This document shows positions 41,799 through 51,500 of a DNA stretch of 52,118 nucleotides, one piece after another. The stretch is taken from contig JAFLRM010000022.1 of assembly GCA_022511465.1 (NCBI GenBank), forward strand, positions 1 through 52,118. The letters are read 5' to 3'. The notes beneath the pieces are model-generated. The model was not told the origin of the DNA and made no database searches. It saw nothing but the letters and a program-made list of their open reading frames with translations. Positions within the stretch are counted from its first letter, which is position 1. Each line of letters begins with the position of its first letter. The position numbers and the translations under genes are program-made. This stretch comes from Acetatifactor sp. GTDB taxonomy: Bacteria > Bacillota > Clostridia > Lachnospirales > Lachnospiraceae.

Positions 41799-42014
41799 AT
41801 GTCTGAAAAATCCCCAAAATCAAAAACTACCGATTTACTGTTGTGTATTTTTCTTGGAGGTCTGGGTGTTCACAGATTTTACGAAGGTAAAATCGGAACT
41901 GGGATTCTATGGCTTTGCACGGCAGGCCTGTTCGGTATCGGCTGGATTGTCGATATCGTCTTGATCGCGACCAACAGAGGCAAAGATAAGGACGGCCTCC
42001 CGATCGTAAGCTGA
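41799..42014 (+). CDS. TM2-domain membrane protein
   Basis: The ATG at 41799 has AAGGAG 9 nt upstream (the in-frame TTG at 41793 is too close). The 71-residue product is a TM2 domain: 'LLLCIFLGGLGVHRFYEGKIGTGILWLCTAGLFGIGWIVDIVLI', with two membrane spans joined by a short loop. TM2 proteins are small integral membrane proteins of mostly unknown role. A short charged tail follows (NRGKDKDG). It is a one-gene unit ended by a strong hairpin. Confidence 0.92.
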   Translation: MSEKSPKSKTTDLLLCIFLGGLGVHRFYEGKIGTGILWLCTAGLFGIGWIVDIVLIATNRGKDKDGLPIVS

Positions 42015-42121
42015 CAGGATCAGCCTGAGTAAAAACGTTTTGCTCATTAAGGCATCAACAGAAAAGAGTATGACACCATCGACCTTCATTGAAGGTGAAT
42101 TGATGTACATTGCGACAGAAG

Positions 42122-42148
42122 AGGGGCATCGTGTGCGATGCCCCTTTT
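42122..42148 (+). terminator. Terminator after the TM2 gene
   Basis: AGGGGCATCG (42122-42131) pairs perfectly with CGATGCCCCT (42136-42145) around TGTG, followed by TTT. Confidence 0.88.
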
Positions 42149-42221
42149 CAAAATAATACATTTTATCCGCAAAGAACCGCTCAACTACATACATTAATTC
42201 AAACAAAAGGAGGAATATTTT

Positions 42222-43199
42222 ATGGGATTATTTGGAGGAAACAAGAAACTATGCCCTATCTGTGGAAATCCGGCAGCCAAACTTCTGCCGACCAAAGTGG
42301 AGGGTCAGCCCCTCTGCAAAGAATGTGACGCTAAGGCCTCGGTAGTGCCCGACAACCTTCGTGGAAGGATCTTGTCGACAATGGAGACGTTTCGGGCGTA
42401 TCTCGCTGACTACAACGAGAACCAGACCCTGCGTAATACCTTTCTGGAATCCTACCAGTACCAGTTCGGCATTTTGGGTGGCACCCTCTCCCTGGATGTT
42501 CCACACAGACTTCTGAGGCTGAACGCTTCGGAGCACGCTTTCGTCCTGGAGCCGCAAAACATCCGACGATTCCGCATTTTAGAGGACGGGTCTCCTCTGT
42601 TTGAGGGCACAAAGAACGGGCTGATCTGCTATCAGAGCGCCATTCCGGACCGGGTCAGGAATCTGGGCCCCGAGATCGACCGCTTTGAGAGAGATCAGAT
42701 ACACTACGAACAGATGAAGCGCATGGAAGAGAAAATGGAGCAACAGGCGAAGGAGAACGGCGAAAGCTATTCGCAGCAATATATTCCATCCCCGGATATC
42801 AACAAGCTTAGGCCCTTCGACAAGTTCTACCTGCTGATCGAGGTAGAGCATCCATACAATCAAGGCAATGTTGAATTCAAAAAGGACGGCCCCTACTTCT
42901 CCGGCCCCGACTTCTTTGGCGGCTACAACTCTGCCATTAAAAACTATCTGCATGACTATGAGTTGAATGTGGAGGAGATGCGGGAGTTGGCGACCCAGCT
43001 CATGGCCATCCTGAACCCCGGAGCGCCGGAGCGCCAAGCGGGGAGCCAGGCGGCATCCGACATACAGACATCCCCAATCACTCCCACTGCCCCGGCGGAT
43101 CCTGTGGCCGAAATCCAGAAGTACAAGTCACTGCTGGACAGCGGAGTCATTACAGAGGAAGAGTTTTCCGCCAAGAAACGGCAGATTATGAATATTTAA
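42222..43199 (+). CDS. Zinc-ribbon protein with C-terminal SHOCT domain
   Basis: The 325-residue protein has an N-terminal CxxC-x17-CxxC zinc ribbon (C11, C14, C32, C35: LCPICGNP...PLCKECDAK), as in DUF4428-type proteins, a central ~220-residue region (RLLRLNASEHAFVLEPQNIRRFRI...KFYLLIEVEHPYNQGNVEF), and a C-terminal SHOCT motif (EIQKYKSLLDSGVITEEEFSAKKRQIM). SHOCT is a short helical oligomerisation module. There is no signal peptide. AGGAGG precedes the ATG. The clostripain-family gene follows after 31 bp, suggesting one operon. Function unknown. Confidence 0.85.
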   Translation: MGLFGGNKKLCPICGNPAAKLLPTKVEGQPLCKECDAKASVVPDNLRGRILSTMETFRAYLADYNENQTLRNTFLESYQYQFGILGGTLSLDVPHRLLRLNASEHAFVLEPQNIRRFRILEDGSPLFEGTKNGLICYQSAIPDRVRNLGPEIDRFERDQIHYEQMKRMEEKMEQQAKENGESYSQQYIPSPDINKLRPFDKFYLLIEVEHPYNQGNVEFKKDGPYFSGPDFFGGYNSAIKNYLHDYELNVEEMRELATQLMAILNPGAPERQAGSQAASDIQTSPITPTAPADPVAEIQKYKSLLDSGVITEEEFSAKKRQIMNI

Positions 43200-43230
43200 G
43201 AATTCTGGATATCTAAAGGAGAATATTGTC

Positions 43231-45219
43231 ATGAAACAGAAACTGCTTGCCTTATTTTTGACTCTTGCAATGGCTCTGTCCCTCGCCGCCTGCGGCGAGG
43301 AGGAGCCCACAGGGCCCGCCAACGAAAACACCCCCAGTCAGCCCGCATCCGCCGGGTCCATATCCGGCGGGGACGAAAGCTGGGCGGTGTACTGGTATCT
43401 CTGTGGCAGCGACCTGGAGAGTGGCGGCGGCTTTGCCAGCATGGACTTGTCAGAGATGATGGAAGTAGAACTTCCCGAAAACGTCACCGTGGTCATCCAG
43501 ACCGGCGGCGCGTCCGTCTGGCAGAACGACCTGATGGACCCCAGCATGCTCCAACGCTGGGTATACAACAGCGAAGGGCTGAGTCTGGTGGATGAACAGG
43601 AGAGTGCCAGCATGGGTGATGCCCAGACACTGTATGAATTCCTGTACTTTGCTGACACCAACTATCCCGCCGACAAGGTGGCGGTCACCTTCTGGAACCA
43701 CGGCGGCGGTTCCGTCAGCGGTGCAGCCTTTGACGAGCTGTACGATTTGGATTCCCTGGATTTGGCTGAGATGTACCAGGCGTTCAACGAGGTCTGGCCC
43801 GCCGACGCGGAAAACCCCGCCCTGGAGCTGGTGGGATTTGACACCTGTCTGATGGCGACGGTGGACGTGGCGGCGGTCTTCCAGAACTTCTCCAAGTATC
43901 TGGTGGCATCTGAGGAGGTGGAGCCGGGCAACGGATGGCTCTACTCCGGCTGGCTTGCTGAACTGGCCCAGAATCCGGGCATGGACGGGGACGATCTGGG
44001 TATTGCCATCTGCAACAGCTTCTATGAAGGCTGCGAGGCCGTTGGCACCGAGGCGCAGACCACTCTTTCCGTCACTGATCTGACCAGGTTGACTCCGCTA
44101 TTGAATGCCTATGAAGCTTTTGGCCAGGAGGCGTTTGCTGCGGCGGCGGAGGATCCCGGTTTCTTTGCCCAACTGGGGCGTGCCGCCGTTCAGAGTGAGA
44201 ACTATGGTGGTAATACCCGGGAGCAGGGCTACACCAACATGGTGGATCTGGGACACCTGGCCCGTCAAACGGCGTGGATGCTGCCCTCTGCCCAGGAGGT
44301 TTCCGACGCGCTGTCAGACTGCGTGATCTATCAGGTAGGCGGTCCTTACCGCGCCGAGGCCACCGGACTGAGCTGCTACTATTCCTACAACGGGGATATT
44401 GACGATTTCTATGGCTATGCCAGCGTGGGTACGGGACTGGCTTTCAAGCACCTGTTCGCGTACGGTCTCACCGGCGAGCTGGCAGAGGGCGGGGATGAGT
44501 ATTTGGCTTCCCTGGATATCCAGGAACTGCCTAAAATGATCACCCTGGCCGACACCGATTGGGACGGCGCACAGTTGGATGTAAATGACGAGGGTGCCTC
44601 GGTTCTGACGCTGGGCCCGGAGGCCGGCAATATTCTGGCGGGCATCGGCTTTTCCCTGTTCTATGTGGACGAGGGAAATGACATGATGATGCTGTTGGGC
44701 ACCGACAACGACATTGTTGCAGACTGGGAGAATGGTGTCTTCTACGACAACTTCCGGGGTGTATGGGGTGCCATTGACGGATGTATCGTGTACATGGAGC
44801 TGTCCTTCGAGGGAGACGACTACAACCTATACTCCGTACCCATCCTGTTGGACGGCGAGGAGTACAACCTACAGGTGGTCTACGATTTCTCTGCCGAGGA
44901 GTGGTCCATCCTGGGGGCTGTTCCGGGACTGGATGAGTCCGGCATGGCTGCAAAGGAACTGCGTCTGCTGGAGGTGGGGGACGTGATCACCACAATCTGG
45001 CTGATGGCCTCCTACAGCGGGGACGACGATTTCGAGATGTACGCCGCCCAGGAGCTGACCGTGACGGCGGACACTTCCTTTGGAGAGATGCCCCTGCCTG
45101 ACGGGCAGTACGCCATGGTCTTTGAGATGTGGGACGCCGTAGGTAACAGCGCCTACTCTGACACTGTTACCTTTGACTGCGCTGACGGCGAGATCATCAC
45201 CTCTGTGAACGTATATTAA
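43231..45219 (+). CDS. Clostripain-family (C11) cysteine protease, lipoprotein
   Basis: The 662-residue protein is a lipoprotein (SLAAC, Cys 21) with an acidic/Pro-rich linker. The C11 peptidase domain (about 50-390) has catalytic His in FWNHGGG (H157) and catalytic Cys in GFDTCLMATVDVA (C206). Clostripain-type enzymes cut after Arg or Lys. The rest (about 390-662) is beta-rich with no family I recognise. It is anchored outside the cell, probably to cleave host or surface proteins. GGAG precedes the ATG. GC content is higher than the genes around 36 kb. Confidence 0.9.
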   Translation: MKQKLLALFLTLAMALSLAACGEEEPTGPANENTPSQPASAGSISGGDESWAVYWYLCGSDLESGGGFASMDLSEMMEVELPENVTVVIQTGGASVWQNDLMDPSMLQRWVYNSEGLSLVDEQESASMGDAQTLYEFLYFADTNYPADKVAVTFWNHGGGSVSGAAFDELYDLDSLDLAEMYQAFNEVWPADAENPALELVGFDTCLMATVDVAAVFQNFSKYLVASEEVEPGNGWLYSGWLAELAQNPGMDGDDLGIAICNSFYEGCEAVGTEAQTTLSVTDLTRLTPLLNAYEAFGQEAFAAAAEDPGFFAQLGRAAVQSENYGGNTREQGYTNMVDLGHLARQTAWMLPSAQEVSDALSDCVIYQVGGPYRAEATGLSCYYSYNGDIDDFYGYASVGTGLAFKHLFAYGLTGELAEGGDEYLASLDIQELPKMITLADTDWDGAQLDVNDEGASVLTLGPEAGNILAGIGFSLFYVDEGNDMMMLLGTDNDIVADWENGVFYDNFRGVWGAIDGCIVYMELSFEGDDYNLYSVPILLDGEEYNLQVVYDFSAEEWSILGAVPGLDESGMAAKELRLLEVGDVITTIWLMASYSGDDDFEMYAAQELTVTADTSFGEMPLPDGQYAMVFEMWDAVGNSAYSDTVTFDCADGEIITSVNVY

Positions 45220-45396
45220 ATAGGAAAGGGCTCCATTTGAAAAGCTTCAGGCTGTAGACAAAGTCCCGGACTTGTGTGTTTAAGGATACCTTTTAGTGTT
45301 GTGGCAACGTGGGGATTTGTGCAAAATGGACAAAAAAAGAAAGAAAAATTCTGCATTGGAAAACATTTTTTAACAATTAATTTGGCTGGTAAAATC

Positions 45397-45425
45397 TTGA
45401 AATCGTCAAAACATTTTGTTAAAAT
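45397..45425 (+). promoter_or_regulatory. Promoter of the pectinase gene
   Basis: TTGAAA (45397-45402), 17-bp spacer, TAAAAT (45420-45425); 10 of 12 consensus positions. The start would be near 45432, leaving a leader of about 120 nt. Confidence 0.8.
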
Positions 45426-45469
45426 ATTCGTAACAGTTTGGGAATGAGACATATTGTCTAATTACAACT

Positions 45470-45501
45470 GGGAAAGTCCATGACTAGGGCTTTCCCTTTT
45501 T
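45470..45501 (+). terminator. Intrinsic terminator inside the pectinase leader (possible attenuator)
   Basis: GGGAAAGTCC (45470-45479) pairs with GGGCTTTCCC (45487-45496) with one G-U, followed by TTTTTATC. It lies about 40 nt after the predicted start site and 50 nt before the gene, so most transcripts would stop unless anti-terminated. No RAT-type or known riboswitch fold was recognised just before it. Confidence 0.7.
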
Positions 45502-45550
45502 ATCACTTTGACAAATGTCTGTGTTACGGGCGAAATAGGAGGAGGAGAAA

Positions 45551-48500
45551 ATGAAAGGACATTGTAACTTACGAAATTGGAAACGAGTTCTGGCGTTTCT
45601 GTTGTCATTTGCCATGCTGGCGACGTACGCCCCCATCGTCGCGCTAGCGGATGAAGCAGACGATGGCGGGGGGGTAGTAGCTGCCTTGGACGATGACGAG
45701 GGGGTAGTGGCTACCGCGGCTGGCGGCAAGGAGTATGTGCTTGACGCTGGCACTCTGGACACATTCAGCGGCACTAAGCAGGATGGCGAGACAACAGATG
45801 CCGGGGATGACAATTACTTCACCCTCATCTGGTTGGCGAAGTCTCAGGTAGATGATAACTCAAAGACGTTTGATGGCAATGTGAGCGTCTCAAAGCGTAT
45901 CAACTTTCAGACTAAGGCGGCTCTGAGTGGGGGATCCATACAATTTACCACAGGCGGTGCGGCCACGGTAAAGATCTGGTGGGTAGCGGGCGGCGACGGT
46001 CGTGAGATGATTATTCTTGACTCTGCCGGTAAGGAAGCCAAAAAGACGTCGGAGGGTAGTACTAAGAACGTCCAATACATTTCCACACTGACTCTGGATG
46101 ATGCGGGCACCTACTATTTGGGTGGTGACACTGGCAACAACTACATATACAGAGTAGCTGTTACCGAGACCGGCGACGGATCCGGTTCTGGCGACGGCAA
46201 ACCGGGCACTCTGAAGCCACCGAGCATTGGCGATGGAGAGAGTTACGATTTTGTGGAGAAAAAGAATCTCTTTGGCGCAGGAACACAGATAGCTGCAAAT
46301 ACTCCAATCCTCTCCCCCAAAGGCTATATTCAGATAGAGGGCAAGTATGGCAATTTTCCATTACAATATAATGCTGGTGGACACGGCCTTCTGATAGATC
46401 ATAACGCCACCATCACCGTGAAAGTTCCGGGCAATTCACAGGGAGTAATTACTGCAAGTGGTTGTCAGCATAATACAGCCGGTTTTACGGCTACTGAAAG
46501 TTCTCAGGGAACTAGCGTTTCTTTAGGAGGGACCGCTTGTGCCGATAAGATAACTTTAGCTGAGTATACGAACAAAACCGGTAATCCTGTCACTGTGGAA
46601 ATTAATATTGTTGGAAACGGTCAGTGCTATTTCCATAACATCACCTACTCCGTAAGTGAGATTTTAGAAGAAATAACGGTGGCCGGTAATGTAGGGACGC
46701 AGGTTGCAGGCAGTACGCTGATATTTACAGATCCAAGTGGTAAACAGACCACCTGTACTGTAAATTCTGACGGAAGCTACAGTGTGCAACTTGCCATCGG
46801 CAAGGCATACACCGTTACCTTAAATAATAATAACGGTTGGAAACTGGTAAACGCAACACTTGACCTGACGAATGCCAGCGCGGGTCAAAATCTGTCCGGC
46901 AAGAATTTTGCGCCGGTATGCTGGAAGAGTGACAAGAGTTTTGCCGTGACCATCGGCGGAACGAAATTTACAGTGACACCGGGTTCTGCAGAAGGTGAAA
47001 AATTCACAGTGAAGGCAGAAAGCGGGGATGGCCACGTAGAGCTTACAACACCCAACACAGCCCTGATATGGGCAAACTTACAGGGAAGCGGTCAGGGTAG
47101 TTTGATGAAGGGAATGGTGACGACGGATGGCACTGTTGACACAAGCATCAGCGGCAATACCTTGACAGTGACCTATAAGGATCAGAGTACTTTGCCAAGC
47201 TCTTATATCTTAGAGGTAAAGGACAACAGTGCCAGTGGCACGCCGTATAAGACGGGCAAGGTGCAAAGGTATGATTTTACGGATGGCAGTGTGATCTCTG
47301 CGCTCTATGATGGGAACACCGGTTATTATCTGACAGGAGGTCAGTCCGTAACTTCAACTGATAAGTTGGTGACATTGACAGGTAATAACAAGATTTATAA
47401 GCATAATAGTACACATGGAATAGTGATCGCACAAAATGATACTATTAAGGTTACGGTAGCGGGAAATGCAACCATTACATTTAGTGCCTGCAATTCATCT
47501 CAAGAAGGTTCAACAATTTCGGCGACAAGCGATTCTGGGGGAACGATTACACCGACATCCAGTAATTTTAAAGTTTCTGGAGATGGTAGTGATATAACGT
47601 TTAACTATGTTGGTGAGAAAGCGGTTTTGACCTTTACAATAGGTGGGGCCGCGGGTCAAAACTACCTTCACAGCCTCAGCGTAGTGAACGAAGCAGAAGC
47701 AACCACTACCAATCCAAATGCGGCAACCGTTGTGCCTTCCGCAGAGCGCGTTGGAAATAAGAACAATCTGACGATTACGCCGGCAGGCCAGAGCTTGACC
47801 TTAGTGCAGAATGGGGGCAAGATCAATCAAAAAAATGAGGGAAAGGCTGATAACAGCTTTTATCTGTTCCCAGAGACTGCTGATTTTAATACTTTAGAGT
47901 TTGATGTGGTAGTCAATACTGCTACCTCTGCGGATACAAACGGTATTTGGGTTGGTGCCTTTGATGGCAACCAGTATATGATGACCGTTATGGCCCGTAA
48001 GGGTACAGAACTCAAACAGTATTACACAAAGAAAGATAATCCAAACACTAATAATGGTACAGGCGGCACTTTATCCGCTACGGTTCCCTTCGGTACATCA
48101 ATGCATTACAAGATGTATAAGAAGAGCAGTGACTCAAAGTTTTACATAGAAGTTACATACCCTAAAGATGGTGGGGAGTTAGTTACAGAAACAATTTCTT
48201 TTGATTCAGGTAAAGATGATTACAAGCTGTTGAAAGGCGGAATTGGGACTCCTGTTTATTACGGAATTGCCGTTTCCAATGCCAGTGCGACCATCACCAA
48301 TATGGTATATACCGATAAGGACGGAAAGGTTCTTTACGATCAGAACACTTATTATAATCCCATCGGTGTTGCTCCGGTTCCCACCGGAGTTTATGCGGAG
48401 GTGGGATCCACCAAAGAGTATATCGATGTGAGTTGGACTGGCGATGCCTGTGTGGGAGATGGAAAGTATGTGCTTGAAGTATCCAGAGATAACAAGAACT

Positions 48501-51500
48501 GGCAGCGGGCTGCGATCAATCTGACCACGAAAACCTACCGGTATCTGGTTTCTTCTGAGGATAGCGGCAAGTTCTACTTCCGTGTGACCGGTGTGCTTGG
48601 AATGAATGTATTGCCGGCCACGAATGCAAAATATGTTACTTCCGAGATGGTTGAGATTACGGCGGCGCTGACAAGACCGGTCATCGAACTGAGCACAGGG
48701 ACATCTTCCGTGACAGTAAGCTGGAAAGCGGTATCGGGTGCGTCCTCCTATAAGGTTTACCGCTATTCTTTTGATGAAGGCGAGGCGAATGCAAAGGTTA
48801 TCGCCGATAATGTTACGACCACCAGTTATACCGATAAGACTGCAGAGGAGGAAATGCCGTACTATTACTATGTGACGGCCCACAGCTCAAACAACTTCAG
48901 TAATCCGTCCAACACAGAATGGGCATTTTTGACCTCCGGACACAGCGGCGAGTATGTGTATGAGGATGAGTCGGCAGGCATTACGATTACCAGTAAATCT
49001 TATGATACGGTGTTTAACGGCAAGATTACCCTGGAGGGTATTATAGAGAAGGCGGGAAGTGTTTCCCTGTTGGTAAACGGCACCGAAGCCGCAAAGCAGG
49101 ACAACGTAAGTGCAAGAGGAACTTTCTCCTTCAAGGACATTGATATTCAGCAGGGTAGAAATGATGTCAACCTGATCGTGACCGATGCAAACGGGAAGAA
49201 AACAAGAAAGACCTTTAACTTCGTATACTTGACTAACTATGATAAAGTAGTAGATGCTACATTCACCGGAACTGATGGGGAGAAAGTGAACAACATCTCC
49301 ACTTACAAGACGGTACAGGCAGCAGTGAATTCTGTTGCCAGCAGCAGTGAACGAGTGGTAATTCTGGTGAAGGAAGGTTCTTATCATGAGCATTTAAAAG
49401 TAAATACACCGAATATTACCCTGATCGGTGAGGACAGCGAGAAGACTAACATCCACTTTTATGATGAGAAAGAGTCGCCCAGAGGCGGCAATATGGGAGT
49501 ACGCTGTGCGATTTATATTCAAAGCGGTGCTACTGGTTTCAGCGCGGAGAACCTGACCTTTGAGAATGATTATGCGTATAAGGGAGATGGGACGATTCCT
49601 AATGAATCGGCAGACGCGTTGCAAAATGATGCGGAGAATACCGTGTATGTCAATGTGCGTTTCTTAGGTTATCAGGATACGCTTTGTGCAAACAAAGGAA
49701 AGCAGTACTATTATAAGTGCTATATTCTTGGCAATGTGGACTTTGTCTATGGAAATGAGCCGAGAGCATACTTTAAAGATTGTGAGTTGGTATTCCGTTC
49801 TGCACCGGCGAAGAACAGCGGATATGTAGCTGCACCGAAAGCGAGTGCGAATGCAAGCTACGGCTTGACATTCTACGATTGCCACATTCTCTCTGAGGCT
49901 GGATGCTCCGGAAGTGGGTATATGCTTGCAAGACCTTGGGGTCCGGATGCTTATGTTACTTGGATCAATTGCTACATGGGCAAGATTTTAAGGCCTAACA
50001 CAGGGAAACCGTATGCAGCTATGAGCGGGAATACTCCGGAGCTGGCCCGTTTCTATGAGTGTGGCTCCTACGGCCCCGGCTTTGCTGTCAACGTTAACAG
50101 ACGACAGATTTCCAAGGCCAAGGCGAACGAAATGCAGACAGTTGCCTACCTCGGATGGGATCCGGGAAAGAACACTGGCGACATCGGCGAGAAGTATAAA
50201 GGCAGTATTGTTACAGAGACCAATGATAAGCTTGTGAGCAATGAATACAACCCGGATACTTACCTGGAGACGGAGGGTGATGACACCGGACTGGGCAAGT
50301 ATCGAATGGAGGGATTCGCACAGGCAGCGGGCGTGACCGGAGGCGGCCTTCTTCATGAGAAGCAGACCGATAATGGGAAGAAATCCGACAATTATTACAA
50401 GGTGGCAAACGCAGAGGAGTTTTTAACAGCGTTGGTTAAAGTGAAGACATCGGGAATGCCTTCTGTTATCGAGTTGACGGGCGATATTAATTTGGGACCC
50501 AAGGAGGTTGCCAACTATGCAAGCTACAGCAGTGTGATCGTGGCTCATGGTCATCAGCCGCTGACGCATCCGACTCTGTTACAGACGGGTATGTCTAAAC
50601 TGTCTATTAAAAATATGGGCAATCTGACGATATACTCGTCAAACGGCTCTTCCATCAAGCATGCATGTATTGATATTTACAACTCCTCCAATATTATTAT
50701 CCGCAACATTGCGTTTGATGAGTGTTGGGAGTGGGATGAAGATACTGCAGGCGATTATGATACCAACGACTGGGATTACGTGACCATTGAAAAGGGCAGT
50801 GCGGATATCTGGATCGATCACTGCACTTTCTACAAGGCATACGACGGTGTCATTGACTCCAAGACTCCAGTCGCAAACAGTAATACCACGATTTCCTGGT
50901 GTGAATTCCTTCCGGGAAGCGAGGGCAATGTATTCTTTAATGCCATGATGAACGAGTTGAAGGCCAACCCTTCCAAGTATCCTTACTATCAGTCCCTGTT
51001 GGACAGCGGAATGAGTGAGGAGCAGATTTACGGCTACGCGTACGGACAGAAGAAGACGCACCTCTATGGACAGAGTGTGGAGGCAACGGATGCGAAGAAC
51101 CTGACCCTGACTCTGGCAAACAACTATTACTATAATTCCATGGACCGTATGCCGAGAATTCGATACGGTACCGCTCACGTGTACAACTGTGTTATGAATG
51201 CACAGGAGTTGAGAGATACCCGGAAAGGTATCGCTAATGAGAAGGAGGCAAAGAGGATCGTAAGTAATGGTGCATCCTCCACCTGCGGCGCACATGTACT
51301 CCTTGAGAACAGTGTGATCTCCGGTATCACCAACGCGTTGAACAGCGGAAATGGCAGTGATCCGGCGGGATATATTAACGCGGTAAATACTCTGTATTAC
51401 ATGGATGGCACCAGATACAAGCTGGAGCCGAAGGTAAACACCACCCTCGAGGGCGAGAAAGTGCTGTTGCAGGATCCGGATGAGTTTACATCTGCTCTTC

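Larger units (their letters stand above)
45220..45550 (+). other. Regulatory region ahead of the pectinase gene
   Basis: These 331 bp hold no gene. The first part has no clear terminator for the clostripain gene; an imperfect ACAAAGTCC/GGACTTGT stem occurs near 45275 without a U-run. Then come a good promoter (45397-45425), a hairpin with U-run in the leader (45470-45501), and a strong ribosome site AGGAGGAGG just before the ATG at 45551. Confidence 0.55.

Noticed and set aside
48206..51295. Several antisense frames of 120-225 codons over the pectinase gene
   Set aside because: They have no start signals or family motifs, and the plus-strand frame is continuous with intact CE8 and PL1 motifs.
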